Positions 8,917 to 17,838 are shown, counted from the stretch's first letter. The stretch: 64,000 nucleotides of DNA from Anaerostipes hadrus ATCC 29173 = JCM 17467 (GCF_030296915.1 NZ_AP028031.1:1173501-1237500), one strand, 5' to 3'. Notes: generated from the letters alone by a model not told the origin. Made by a program: numbers and translations.

Positions 8917-9549
8917 CTATTTTATCTTTAGAATCTCTTCCATAAGCCATTCTTTTTTTCTCTTTGTATAGGTCTTTTCTGTGAGGTCGTCGATTTTATG
9001 TCCTATGATACGTTTTAGAGCATATTCATTTACTTTTGCATCTTTTGCCATTGTAGCAAATTGGATACGTCCATCGTGAGCACGATGTTCTGGATTTAAT
9101 TCCAGCTTGTTAACAATCTTTTCAACTCTATGTCGATATTTATCATATGTGAGTTTTAAGCTACTTCGATGGGTTTTAGTATCAGTACAATTAATCAAGT
9201 ATTCGCTTCCAAGAGATAAAGCTTCCTGGTAACGATGTTTTATTAAGCTGCGAATCTTTGGATGGACTGGAACCACACGATCTTTTCCAGCATCAGTTTT
9301 CATACCGCCAGTAATAAACCAATTTTCTAAATCAACATTCTCCATCTTTAACAAGCCTAATTCCTGTGGGCGCCATCCGCTATAACACTGGATTAGTAGC
9401 ACATCTACATAGTCTACATCATATAAGTTATTCCACAATTTTTGCATTTCTTCATCTGTGAAGTCAATATGATCTTTCTTTTCTTCCTCGACATCTTTAA
9501 TAATATCATGCGAAAAATGGTGTAACACTTGCGACATTGATTCAGCCAT
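8917..9549 (-). pseudogene. C-terminal fragment of a phage tyrosine integrase
   Basis: Contains the catalytic half of a tyrosine recombinase: QCYSGWRPQEL with the first Arg, HRAHDGRIQFATMAK, and RIIGHKIDDLTEKTYTKR with the final His and Tyr. It aligns closely with the C-terminal half of the integrase at 22310-23550, which is about twice as long and has an N-terminal zinc ribbon. Here the N-terminal DNA-binding half is missing. Its 5' end runs directly into a phage tail gene read in the opposite direction, so a deletion has removed the start of both. It is probably inactive, though the catalytic residues are present. Confidence 0.85.
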
Positions 9550-10352
9550 CAGATCGATTATACATATATGCGAATGTTGGACATGGAGATTTTGAAGTAT
9601 TTCGAGGCGTGATCTGGGATCGAGACAGGGTTACCGATACAGAAAAAAAGGTAACATTTACAGCCTATGATTACTTGATTTATATGATGAAATCCCAAGA
9701 CTATTTTTATTATAAAAAAGGTCTCAGCACAAAGGAAATTGTAAAAAGAATCTGTACGGCATGGAAGTTGAAACTGAAATACAGTTACGGATCAATCAAA
9801 AACAAAAGGATCAAACCAGTGCAAAAGAACATTGGAGATATGATCGTATATGTGCTGAACAAAGCGAAAAGTAAACTTTCCAGCCGATATATTTTTACGA
9901 TTGAAGGAACTACAGTGATTGTCAAGTATGCAAATACTAATACAACGATTTATAAGATTGAGGAAGGAAAGAATGTAATCTCCATAGAGATAAAAGAGAC
10001 AATGGATGATATCGTTACAAAGATAAAGATCTACGGAGAAGCTAAGAAAAAGTCAATCCCTAAACTTGCATCAGTATTTAAGAATACATCGAAGTTTGGT
10101 ACGATCCAAGAAGTCATGGATAAAGACAAGAAGGAGAAACTTTCAAAAATAAAGAAACAAGCACAAAAGAAATTGAAGAGCAGTGCAAAGGTCAAGTATG
10201 AATATATAGTAACGGCGATCAGTAATCCGAAGATAAAACGTGGAGACACCGTTTACGTTGGATGTGGTACCGCTGGACTTAAAGGAAATAAAACAGTAAA
10301 AAGTATTACACATGACTGTGTGGCTGGTACGATGGACGTTGTTTTTTACTAA
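9537..10352 (+). pseudogene. XkdQ/YqbQ-like phage tail hub protein, 5' truncated
   Basis: The 271-residue product resembles XkdQ-type hub proteins of contractile tails: RLYIYANVGHGDFEVFRGVIWDRD at the start, a central strand-rich domain, and the C-terminal block KVKYEYIVTAI, KRGDTVYVGCG, VKSITHDC. Full-length relatives are longer at the N-terminus and would begin before the first residue seen here. The gene starts inside the junction with the reversed integrase fragment, with no ribosome binding site at the first Met. It is therefore taken as a truncated gene at a deletion border. The baseplate genes follow in order, 11 bases downstream. Confidence 0.7.
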
Positions 10353-10363
10353 AGGAGAGTTCT

Positions 10364-10639
10364 ATGCAGAGAAATGGAAGAAAAAATTTTATCCGGGCGA
10401 TCGAACAGATTTCAAAAGGAAACCAAAGTGCAGCGGATGTTGTTGCAGAACTTGGAACTATGAAAGACGGAGGGATTCTTCCTGACTCTTATCCAGAAGG
10501 TGCAGAACCAGATGACGATTTTTTGATGTTATCTGATGCAAAAGTAAGTGATGGCGATCGAGTATTACTGATCTGGACAGATGCAGAGGAAATCGTTGTA
10601 ATCGGTAAAGTGGAAGGAGATGAAGAAGATGCCGGATAA
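10364..10639 (+). CDS. XkdR-like phage baseplate protein (DUF2577 type)
   Basis: A 91-residue protein between the tail hub and XkdS-like genes, the position of xkdR in PBSX. It has a conserved-looking block DGGILPDSYPEGAEPDDDFL followed by a short strand-rich DRVLLIWTDAEEIVVIGKV, as in DUF2577-type proteins that combine a small OB-like fold with tail assembly. AAAGGAG precedes the ATG. Function is inferred from order and pattern only. It overlaps the next gene by eleven bases. Confidence 0.65.
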   Translation: MQRNGRKNFIRAIEQISKGNQSAADVVAELGTMKDGGILPDSYPEGAEPDDDFLMLSDAKVSDGDRVLLIWTDAEEIVVIGKVEGDEEDAG

Positions 10640-11126
10640 TCTTTTCCCAGAGGAATATGAAAACGAAGAAGAATATTTTGAAGATGAAGAGAACGAAGGA
10701 ACTGAGGAAGAAAATACAGAAGAAGAGGAAGATGCAGGTTATAAACCCAGCATCTTTTTTGATTTTGATACTGGAGACTTTGTCGTAAATCACGATGGAA
10801 AATTAAAAGAAGCCTCGGGATTTGAAGCTTGGATGCAGTGGTGTCAGAAAACATTAATGACACAACGATATGCACATGAGGGATATTCTACGGATATAGG
10901 GATTGACTATGAAAGTGCATTAAAAGCTGACAGTAGAGAAGAAGCAGAAAGCATCTTGCAGAGGGAGATAGAAGAAGCGTTAATGGCTGATCCGTCAGAG
11001 AGGACTCTGTATGTTGGAAATATTACTTTTGAATGGGCAGCAGATGATTGTCTTGTAACAGTACAGGTGCAGGGCATTGATGGAGATATAGAAATACAGA
11101 CACAATTTGAAAGTGGGGTGGTCTAA
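10629..11126 (+). CDS. XkdS-like phage baseplate protein (DUF2634 type)
   Basis: A 165-residue protein in the xkdS position. The first 40 residues are almost all acidic (MPDNLFPEEYENEEEYFEDE and on), followed by the DUF2634-like core with FDFDTGDFVV, WMQWCQKTLMTQRY and a terminal VTVQVQGIDGDIEI strand. Such gp25-like proteins form the inner baseplate wedge. An earlier Met at 10620 is open, but GGAAGGAG lies 8 bases before ATG 10629, so the later start is used. The long Glu stretch is unusual for the family. Confidence 0.75.
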   Translation: MPDNLFPEEYENEEEYFEDEENEGTEEENTEEEEDAGYKPSIFFDFDTGDFVVNHDGKLKEASGFEAWMQWCQKTLMTQRYAHEGYSTDIGIDYESALKADSREEAESILQREIEEALMADPSERTLYVGNITFEWAADDCLVTVQVQGIDGDIEIQTQFESGVV

Positions 11127-11127
11127 T

Positions 11128-12279
11128 ATGGCATTGGAAGCAGAAGAACTAGAATTGCCAGATTTCTTGAACAATTCGAGTGAAGAAGAAATTCATGAAA
11201 AAATGCTTGGTAACCTTCCAGAAGATATTGATAAATCAGAGGGCGGTTTTCCTTGGGATTTTACACGTCCAACAGCGATTGAAATAGCAGAGCTAAAAGA
11301 ATACGTGCTTGTGGAAGTATTGAAAAGTCTTTCGCCGGCGACTTGTGAAGAGTCTTATATATTGGATTACCATGCTGATGGAAGAGGTCTTGTACGAAGG
11401 GAATCGGTAAATGCTTCAGGATATGTTACTGTTACGGCAAAAGCTGGTCTTGTTATTCCTTTAGGATATGGTTTTTCTACAGAAGCAGATGACGAAGGGA
11501 ATACGATAGATTTTGTAACGACTGAGGAAGTTACGGTCGATTCTCTTGGAAATGCAAAGATTACAATTGAAGCAGCAGAAGGAGGATCTGCAAGCAATGT
11601 TGGAGTAAATACGATCGTATTACATACTGGAGATGAGACAGGAGAACTGCTCGATGAAATAATCTCTGTTACAAATGAGGAAGCTGTTACAGGCGGTTTG
11701 GATGAAGAGGACGATGATACTTTAAGAGAACGAATTGTTGAGTATGATCGAAGCCATGACATTTCCTATGTTGGGAATGTGGCAGACTATAAACGATGGG
11801 CATTGTCAGTTCCCGGTGTTGGTGCAGTTACTGTGATACCAGCAAAAGATGACTCTGGAATAATCAAGATCATCTTAATGGATCAGAACGGAGTACCAGC
11901 ATCGAAGCAGATTCAAGATGCTGTGTATGATTATATTATGCGTCCAGATAGTGAATCAGATCGCTTAGCACCGCCCAATGCTGTATTAGAGATAACGGCT
12001 CCTGAAACAGTAGTAGTTAACATATCAGCTGTGGTTTATTTGAGAGAAGCAGAAATTGGCGATGTGCAGAATGATTTGAAAGCTTCACTTCAGTCATATT
12101 TGTTAAATGTTTCATCGAATGATAGTGCGGTTAGAATATCAGCGATCAACAGTATCCTTGGAGCTGTATCAGGTATCTATGATTATGACAGTGTACAAAT
12201 CAATGGAGTGTCAAAAAATGTAGACCTTGAATCTGGACAAATGCCGGTTTTAGGAACAGTAACAATAACGGAGGGATAA
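11128..12279 (+). CDS. baseplate J-like wedge protein (XkdT/gp47 family)
   Basis: A 383-residue Baseplate_J protein, part of the wedge joining the tail tube end to the fibres. Typical features are the N-terminal ...DKSEGGFPWDFTRPTAIEIA, a VTVTAKAGLVIPLGYGF strand block, TGGLDEEDDDTLRERIVE, and SVPGVGAVTVIPAKDDSG in the middle. The upstream reading frame is open from a TTG at 11107, but the ATG at 11128 fits the conserved N-terminus. It is followed 4 bases later by the XkdU-like gene. Sequence is full length for the family. Confidence 0.9.
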   Translation: MALEAEELELPDFLNNSSEEEIHEKMLGNLPEDIDKSEGGFPWDFTRPTAIEIAELKEYVLVEVLKSLSPATCEESYILDYHADGRGLVRRESVNASGYVTVTAKAGLVIPLGYGFSTEADDEGNTIDFVTTEEVTVDSLGNAKITIEAAEGGSASNVGVNTIVLHTGDETGELLDEIISVTNEEAVTGGLDEEDDDTLRERIVEYDRSHDISYVGNVADYKRWALSVPGVGAVTVIPAKDDSGIIKIILMDQNGVPASKQIQDAVYDYIMRPDSESDRLAPPNAVLEITAPETVVVNISAVVYLREAEIGDVQNDLKASLQSYLLNVSSNDSAVRISAINSILGAVSGIYDYDSVQINGVSKNVDLESGQMPVLGTVTITEG

Positions 12280-12283
12280 TACT

Positions 12284-12856
12284 ATGTGGTATAAAACAGA
12301 CCTTATGGAGCAAATCCTGACGAGTGAAAGTGCAAAACAAATGATTGACTATGTATCGCCGATTTATGGGAAATCAAGAATCGGACTTTGGCTGTTCCAA
12401 GTGATCGGACTTGAGATAGATGACGTAAAAACAATATGTAAAGATATATTTGATCAGATATTTGTTGATCGTGCTACATGGGGGCTCCCTATTTGGGAAA
12501 AAGAATACGGAATAACGCCGCTTCCAGATCAGACGATTGAGCAGAGAAGAACACAGATTTTGCAAATGAGGATAAAAAGGCCTTTGAATCCTAAAAGGTT
12601 TGAAAAGATCATAGAAGCTTTGAGCGGTGTAGAAACAAAGCTCATAGAAAATACAGCAAAAAATACATTTCAAGTCAATCTTTATGGCGAAGTAAATAAT
12701 TATGATGAAGTAGTAAGAAGAATTGACGAATTGAAACCAGCACATTTATTGTGCGATATTCGTGTTTCAGACGTTATAGAATCAGAGACGGCATTGAATT
12801 ATGCGATTGTTTCAGGCTCTTGTGAATATTCTTCTTCGATCGTTAGTGAGGTATAA
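12284..12856 (+). CDS. XkdU/YmfQ-like phage tail protein (DUF2313)
   Basis: A 190-residue protein matching the YmfQ/DUF2313 family of baseplate-proximal proteins that attach tail fibres. The family-typical segment WGLPIWEKEYGITP lies near residue 66, followed by EQRRTQILQMRIKRP and a ferredoxin-like C-terminal part (VNLYGEVNNYDEVVRRIDELKPAH). It sits between baseplate J and the fibre gene, as in PBSX. It ends 4 bases before the fibre start. Confidence 0.85.
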   Translation: MWYKTDLMEQILTSESAKQMIDYVSPIYGKSRIGLWLFQVIGLEIDDVKTICKDIFDQIFVDRATWGLPIWEKEYGITPLPDQTIEQRRTQILQMRIKRPLNPKRFEKIIEALSGVETKLIENTAKNTFQVNLYGEVNNYDEVVRRIDELKPAHLLCDIRVSDVIESETALNYAIVSGSCEYSSSIVSEV

Positions 12857-12860
12857 AATC

Positions 12861-14294
12861 ATGTGGGAAAATACAGTAATTACAAATGCAGGTATTGAAT
12901 TATTAAAGAATGCCTTAAGCGGAGGAACAATAACAGTAACAGCGATCAAGTCTGGTGCTGGTAAAGTTGACGTTAGTGCTTTGAAAAGTCAGACGGCGGT
13001 ATCATCAATTAAGCAGTCTGGAACAGTACAGGGCGTGACAAAAACAAACGAAACAATCAAGATAGGAGTATTGTTTTCAAACGCTGGTTTATCTGCCGGA
13101 TACAGCATGACACAGCTTGGAGTTTATGCAAAAGGATCAACCGGAAGTGAAGTGTTGTTTGCGATTTCTCAAAGTACAACAGGGAAAGAAGTTCCGGCAG
13201 AATCGGCTATGCCGTCATGGTCGTTAGTACATAATTTTTACATCAAGCTTAATAATGATGTAAAAATGACAGCAACGGTTGATCCAGAAGGGTACGTTAC
13301 ATTTGAAACTATGCAGACAGCGTTAAATACGCATACAGGAAACAAGAGCAACCCTCATAGTGTTACTAAGTCGCAAGTAGGCTTAGGGAACGTTCCGAAC
13401 GTAGCGACAAATGATCAGACACCGACATATTCAGATACAACAACTCTTGTGACTTTATCAAGTGGCGAGAAAATATCTATTGCATTTGCAAAGATTAAAC
13501 TTGCAATTACAACTCTGATTAATCATCTTGCGAATAAAAGTAATCCTCACGGAGTTACTAAAAGCCAAGTTGGATTAGGCAATGTGGAGAATAAAAGCAG
13601 TGCTACAATCCGTGGAGAATTAACCAAAGGTAATGTAACGACAGCCCTTGGTTATACACCGCCTACACAGGATACAAACACTTGGAGAGGAATCCAGAAT
13701 AATTTAACGTCGGATGCAACAGATCAATCGCTTAGTGCTGCACAAGGGAAAGTCTTAAATACAAATTTAACACGCCATACAGGAAATAAAACAAATCCGC
13801 ACGGAGTGACGAAATCACAGATTGGTCTTGGAAATGTGGAGAATAAATCAAGTGCAACGATCAGAAGCGAGATTACAGATGCTAATGTAACGACAGCCCT
13901 TGGATTTACGCCAGCAAATCAGACTGACATGACGAATGCACAGGATGCTATTACGCAGCTAAATTCTGACTTAAATAACAGAATAGAATTTACAATTACT
14001 AGCATAGATTCAAAATATGCATTCACCGGAAACAGTTATAAACATAATGGAAAAGTATATATAAATGGATATTTCCATTGCAATTCTCCTAGTGTTGGGA
14101 TTACAACTTGTTTTTTTGTTCCAGAAGGTTTTAGACCTAAAATAAAATGCGGATCGGCTTGCTATACCGATGATGATGTTAATTTTAATAATATTGGTGC
14201 TGTTAAAATTGACACAAATGGTGATATAACAATATATTTTCCTACAGTGTACTCAACATGTGTATATACCTCCATAGTATATGATATAGATTAA
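12861..14294 (+). CDS. phage tail fibre protein with switchable C-terminus
   Basis: A 477-residue fibre. The N-terminus (MWENTVITNAGIELLKNALSGG) resembles the baseplate-attachment part of Firmicute fibres. Three shaft repeats follow, each with NPHxVTKSQ(V/I)GLGNV, near 13340, 13530 and 13795; the last two continue into TTALGYTP or TTALGFTP. After TQLNSD at 13954-13969 begins a variable C-terminal domain of about 110 residues. The same QLNS junction is repeated in inverted orientation at three other places, so this end is the currently expressed cassette of an invertible set. The frame is open upstream to 12801, but ATG 12861 with GAGGT before it is preferred. Confidence 0.85.
   Translation: MWENTVITNAGIELLKNALSGGTITVTAIKSGAGKVDVSALKSQTAVSSIKQSGTVQGVTKTNETIKIGVLFSNAGLSAGYSMTQLGVYAKGSTGSEVLFAISQSTTGKEVPAESAMPSWSLVHNFYIKLNNDVKMTATVDPEGYVTFETMQTALNTHTGNKSNPHSVTKSQVGLGNVPNVATNDQTPTYSDTTTLVTLSSGEKISIAFAKIKLAITTLINHLANKSNPHGVTKSQVGLGNVENKSSATIRGELTKGNVTTALGYTPPTQDTNTWRGIQNNLTSDATDQSLSAAQGKVLNTNLTRHTGNKTNPHGVTKSQIGLGNVENKSSATIRSEITDANVTTALGFTPANQTDMTNAQDAITQLNSDLNNRIEFTITSIDSKYAFTGNSYKHNGKVYINGYFHCNSPSVGITTCFFVPEGFRPKIKCGSACYTDDDVNFNNIGAVKIDTNGDITIYFPTVYSTCVYTSIVYDID
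13954..13969 (+). repeat. recombination site A of the fibre switch
   Basis: CGCAGCTAAATTCTGA in frame with the fibre codons for QLNS. The inverted copy at 14577-14592 is identical over 16 bases. Downstream bases CTTAAA are shared with site D. Confidence 0.8.
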
Positions 14295-14592
14295 TTTAAT
14301 TTACGATAAATCATAAAATTAATCCTAACAACACCGTTTGTATCACTGGATAATCCTATGTTTATATTTAAATTTGTATTATCCCATTGTAAAGCAGCAC
14401 CTGTTACCAGACCTTGATACGCATTCCAATCACCGTTGCAAGCTGCTATATATAACTTTTCGTTATTTATGTCTGATATTTGCATGCCTAATGCTTTTGC
14501 AATTTCAGACTGACATCTTTGCCAGTAAATCATTTTGTTGCTTGTTCCAGAAAATACTTTTGATAAAAATGCTCTTTCAGAATTTAGCTGCG
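14291..14592 (-). other. silent alternative fibre C-terminus, cassette B
   Basis: Read on the minus strand from the inverted site at 14592, the frame continues QLNSERAFLSKVF to a stop at 14291, about 100 residues. Its stop codon overlaps the end of the expressed cassette, so the two are tail to tail. It contains WQRCQSEIAKALGMQ and a strand-rich end (NLNINIGLSSDTNGVVRINF), consistent with a receptor-binding tip. It has no start codon or ribosome binding site of its own. The open frame extends further to 14713 on that strand, but the part beyond the site crosses the recombinase gene start and is not part of the cassette. Confidence 0.75.
14577..14592 (-). repeat. recombination site B of the fibre switch
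   Basis: Inverted copy of CGCAGCTAAATTCTGA. Immediately outside, CTGCGGA and TCCGCAG (14589-14615) form an additional 7-bp inverted repeat next to the recombinase promoter region. Confidence 0.8.
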
Positions 14593-14660
14593 GAAGTCTA
14601 CGAATCCTCCGCAGCGGAAAAGAGTATAATGCACACATAACACACAAAGGAGAATGTATT

Positions 14661-15656
14661 ATGCGTGACAGAATTATAAGCAATGTTTTGATTAAAATGG
14701 GCAATAGAATCAAGAAAAAAGAGCTAGATTATCTTGAAAATGTGCTGGTAGAAGAGTTCCGAGATGTGCAGATTAAGAAAGAATCGACGGAATTGACGGA
14801 ATACAATGACAGTTTAAGGAAGCTAAAAGATACGTTCCTTGCGACGCTGATTGTAGAAAATAAATCCAACAGAACGATTGAACAGTATAATTTACATCTA
14901 ACACAGTTTGTAGATTATTTCACTGCAAAAGAAGCAAAAGACATAGATGCAACCGATATTAGGGGATTTCTATATGCGTATAAGCAAAGCAGATGCATAT
15001 CGAATTTATCATTAAACAATAAGCGATCAGCAATATCCTCGTTTTTTAGTTGGCTGGCTGATGAGGAGTACATTGACAAAGATCCAACTCGAAAAATTAA
15101 GAAAATCAAAGTAACAAAGAAAAAGAAGAATGCGTTTACAGCTGATGAAATGGAACGTATGCGTATAGCATGTACGGATATTCGTGATCGGGCGTTGATA
15201 GAGATGTTAGCATGTACAGGATGTCGTGTGTCGGAGCTAAGTAATATAAGTTTGAACGACGTAGATTTTTTGAGAAAGAAAGTACGAATTGTAGGGAAAG
15301 GAGATAAAGAGAGGACGGTATTCATTTCAGATACCGCTATGATTTATCTCAACAGATACTTAGAAACAAGGCAAGATAATAATGTTGCTCTGTTTACATC
15401 TAAGAGATTCCCTTATGATCGATTGCAAAAGGATGGAATTGAACGAGTAGTAAGAGACCTTGGAAGAATGTGCAATGTGTATGCACATCCGCACAAATTT
15501 AGACGAACATTATGCACAAACCTCATAATGAGAGGGATGCCATTGCAGAATGTTGCGATATTAATGGGGCATGCCGACATTAATATGACAGCTGGAACTT
15601 ATTATGATGCATCAGACCAAATGATAGAGTATGAATATATTCGTTATGCAGCTTAA
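14661..15656 (+). CDS. tyrosine recombinase, probable fibre-cassette invertase
   Basis: A 331-residue tyrosine recombinase. An N-terminal SAM-like core-binding domain (about residues 45-160, SNRTIEQYNLHLTQFVDYF) is followed by the catalytic domain with CTGCRVSELSNI (Arg), HPHKFRRTLCT (His-x-x-Arg) and MGHADINMTAGTYYD (His and nucleophile Tyr). AAAGGAG lies before ATG 14661 and a TATAAT-like element at 14625-14630. It sits between two pairs of inverted fibre cassettes, the arrangement expected of an Rci-like shufflon recombinase. It is unrelated in detail to the two integrases at the element ends. Its role is inferred from position and the repeated sites. Confidence 0.88.
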   Translation: MRDRIISNVLIKMGNRIKKKELDYLENVLVEEFRDVQIKKESTELTEYNDSLRKLKDTFLATLIVENKSNRTIEQYNLHLTQFVDYFTAKEAKDIDATDIRGFLYAYKQSRCISNLSLNNKRSAISSFFSWLADEEYIDKDPTRKIKKIKVTKKKKNAFTADEMERMRIACTDIRDRALIEMLACTGCRVSELSNISLNDVDFLRKKVRIVGKGDKERTVFISDTAMIYLNRYLETRQDNNVALFTSKRFPYDRLQKDGIERVVRDLGRMCNVYAHPHKFRRTLCTNLIMRGMPLQNVAILMGHADINMTAGTYYDASDQMIEYEYIRYAA

Positions 15657-15794
15657 AGAATAATAACAAATCTAATATATAAACTATTAAATCTGCTTAA
15701 AAGGGAAGGAGATTTTATTTTTATGCGAAAAAATATTATAAAAAACAGATCGCCATGCTAAACAGCTATGGTAACAATAAATAGAACTCAACAA

Positions 15795-15810
15795 CACAGC
15801 TAAATTCTGA
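15795..15810 (+). repeat. recombination site C of the fibre switch
   Basis: CACAGCTAAATTCTGA, one base different from sites A and B. The preceding CTCAACAACA is shared with site D, giving a 25-base similarity between C and D with one mismatch. Confidence 0.75.
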
Positions 15811-16048
15811 TACAAAAAGCATAATACAGTTTTTAGGCAATATGACCACACCTAATAACTCAGAAGGTATCATTCATGCCAATTGGCCCGATAACATGGT
15901 GCCAGTAGCTATAAGAGTGAAAAAGTATGATCAATGGCGTTATAACGTATTAGGCATGGCATTGTATGGAAAAGAATTATATTTGATAGAAATCCCTTCT
16001 GCATATCAAGGATGTCCTTGTGAAGTTATATGCTATAAGTCAAATTAA
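15795..16048 (+). other. silent alternative fibre C-terminus, cassette C
   Basis: From the site the frame reads QLNSDTKSIIQFLGNMTTPNN and continues to a stop after CYKSN, about 85 residues. There is no ribosome binding site suited to independent translation, though an internal Met at 15842 begins the part visible as a separate reading frame. It lies tail to tail with cassette D, seven bases apart. The tip sequence (WRYNVLGMALYGKELYLIEI) is unrelated to cassettes A and B, as expected for different receptor specificities. Confidence 0.7.
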
Positions 16049-16054
16049 AATATT

Positions 16055-16345
16055 TTAATTCCATAGGAAGTTTTCTTTGATCCATACAAGATCACAGCCA
16101 ATTTTTTTGTTTTGTGGATAACTATTATTTGTCCATAACACATAACAATTCTCATTGTTAACTTCCTGAGATATTGCTTCAACACGTATATAACCAGTAT
16201 CATATACATGCAATATCGCAGAACTCAAGCGATAACCTTGTTTACGATCAACATAAAAATAGTTGTTTCCAGTACCATTCAATTCGGCATATTGAGTTAC
16301 AAGTGCATCTTTTAAGTCAGAATTTAGTTGTGTTGTTGAGAACAA
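16055..16345 (-). other. silent alternative fibre C-terminus, cassette D
   Basis: Minus-strand frame beginning STTQLNSDLKDALVTQYAEL at the inverted site and ending with WIKENFLWN, about 93 residues after the junction. QLNSDL is the same junction as in the expressed cassette. Aromatic and glycine-rich stretches (NGTGNNYFYVDRKQGYRLSS) and a WIKE ending are common in tail-tip domains of Firmicute phages. It can only be expressed after inversion joins its site to the fibre gene. Confidence 0.7.
16317..16332 (-). repeat. recombination site D of the fibre switch
   Basis: On the minus strand CACAACTAAATTCTGA, two bases different from site A. Inverted relative to sites A and C. Confidence 0.75.
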
Positions 16346-16359
16346 GAAAGGAGAAAAAA

Positions 16360-17271
16360 GTGTCAGTAAAAACAGTACAAGCGACTATTAACGGTCAAAC
16401 ATATACACTGACTTTTAATAGTTCAACCGGCAAATATGAAGCTACGGTAACAGCTCCGTCGAAGAGTTCATACAATCAGAGTGGACATTATTACGGAGTA
16501 ACGGTTAAGGCAACCGATGAGGCAGGAAACACAATCACAAAAGATGCAACCGACAGTACGTTAGGATCATCACTGCAATTAAAGGTAAAAGAGAAGGTCG
16601 CTCCAGTTATTGCAATCGTGTCTCCAACGTCCGGATCATATTCGGCAAACAACAAGCCTGTAATTACTTGGAAGGTAACCGATACCGATTCTGGTGTTAA
16701 TCCATCAACAATCGGTATCACGCTAGACAGTGGTACTAAGGTAACAGGCGATGCAATAACTAAGACTGCGATCACAGGCGGATACCAGTGTACATATACA
16801 CCAACGACAGCGTTGTCCGATGGAAGCCATACAATCAAATTGGATGCAAGAGATTATGACGGAAACGCAGCAGCTACAAGCTCAACATCGTTTAAGGTAG
16901 ATACAGTTCCACCTGTATTAACATTGTCCAGCCCAACGGATAAACTTATTACAAATCAAACTGCTTGCACAGTAAAAGGTAAAACCAACGATGCAACAAG
17001 CAGTCCTGTCACGGTAACAGTTAAACTTAATTCTTTAGCAGCAGAAGCAGTCACAGTTGGAAGCGATGGAAGTTTCAGCAAGGCCCTTACTCTTGCAGTA
17101 GGTACAAACACAATTACCGTTGTTGTAACCGATGGTGCTGGTAAGACAACGACAATAACACGTACCGTTACGTTAGACACAACCGCACCTGTGATCAAGA
17201 GTGTTACATTGACACCGAACCCAGTCGATGCTGGCAAAACATTTATCATATCCGTTGAAGTAACGGACTAG
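16360..17271 (+). CDS. phage Ig-like domain structural protein
   Basis: A protein of about 303 residues starting at GTG 16360, which follows AAAGGAG by 6 bases; the frame is open further upstream but that part overlaps cassette D. It consists of tandem Ig-like repeats, with the pattern (A/P)PV(I/L)xxxSPTxxx near residues 84 and 186 and TDxAGKTTTITRTVTLDTTAP near residue 260. It ends with SVTLTPNPVDAGKTFIISVE, echoed by the small gene at 17835. Such proteins decorate phage fibres or bind carbohydrate. No catalytic motifs are present. Confidence 0.7.
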   Translation: MSVKTVQATINGQTYTLTFNSSTGKYEATVTAPSKSSYNQSGHYYGVTVKATDEAGNTITKDATDSTLGSSLQLKVKEKVAPVIAIVSPTSGSYSANNKPVITWKVTDTDSGVNPSTIGITLDSGTKVTGDAITKTAITGGYQCTYTPTTALSDGSHTIKLDARDYDGNAAATSSTSFKVDTVPPVLTLSSPTDKLITNQTACTVKGKTNDATSSPVTVTVKLNSLAAEAVTVGSDGSFSKALTLAVGTNTITVVVTDGAGKTTTITRTVTLDTTAPVIKSVTLTPNPVDAGKTFIISVEVTD

Positions 17272-17281
17272 GTTAGTTGTT

Positions 17282-17533
17282 ATGGTAGTTCGACTAGAGG
17301 GGAATGTAAACGGAGAGTCAGTGATCTTAACTAGATCCGCTGACTCTTTAGATTTATGGAAGTCCGTTATACCAGCCACATTAAACGGCAGGTATGTAAT
17401 CGGATTAACTGCATATGATGAGGCAGGGAATGTAAGTAGCTATTCTACATACATACTTACAGTAGATCTGAAAGCATTAAGAGTTTCACTGAAGCCTTTT
17501 GATTTGTATGCAACCTTGCACAACGAGAAATAA
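17282..17533 (+). CDS. small Ig-like phage protein
   Basis: An 83-residue frame with the Ig-like pattern RYVIGLTAYDEAGNVSSYS and a DLYATL motif near the end. It begins 10 bases after the larger Ig-like gene without a convincing ribosome binding site, so it may be a separated C-terminal part of that protein or translationally coupled to it. No function is assigned. Confidence 0.5.
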   Translation: MVVRLEGNVNGESVILTRSADSLDLWKSVIPATLNGRYVIGLTAYDEAGNVSSYSTYILTVDLKALRVSLKPFDLYATLHNEK

Positions 17534-17556
17534 GAAGAAAAAAAGAGGAGGAGAAC

Positions 17557-17838
17557 ATGCAAAAAAAGAAAGTGATCATAATGCACCCGGGAGAATCCAG
17601 AACAGCAGTAATTACTATACATTCTATTAAAAATGAGAAATTTACAATTGAAAGTGCGGAGTATTCGCTAATATACATGAAAGACAAAGCTGAAGAAAGC
17701 ACTGGAGTTTGTAATATTAAAGAACATGATATAGAAGCACTGATTTCTCCTCAAAAGCGTGGTACCTATACACTTGACATCAGATATGCAGTATTAGACG
17801 AAATCTTAATAGAGCATATAGAAGTGAAGGTGGTATGA
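17557..17838 (+). CDS. hypothetical phage protein
   Basis: A 93-residue protein preceded by GAGGAGGAG, a strong ribosome binding site. It has alternating beta-strand periodicity (RTAVITIHSI, KRGTYTLDIRYAVLDEILIEHIEVKVV) and no Cys cluster or membrane segment. It belongs to a run of small structural genes between the fibre and lysis modules; the next gene begins inside its stop (ATGATGG). I do not recognise the family. Confidence 0.6.
   Translation: MQKKKVIIMHPGESRTAVITIHSIKNEKFTIESAEYSLIYMKDKAEESTGVCNIKEHDIEALISPQKRGTYTLDIRYAVLDEILIEHIEVKVV

Noticed and set aside
14291..14713. 140-residue minus-strand frame as an independent gene
   Set aside because: The part before the inverted site overlaps the recombinase start and has no ribosome binding site; the real unit is the cassette from 14592 to 14291.
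16174..16359. N-terminal extension of the Ig-like protein
   Set aside because: It runs over silent cassette D on the other strand and a good ribosome binding site precedes GTG 16360.
16491..17249. Long minus-strand frames opposite the Ig-like gene
   Set aside because: They are by-products of its Thr/Val-rich repeats; no start signals or protein likeness.
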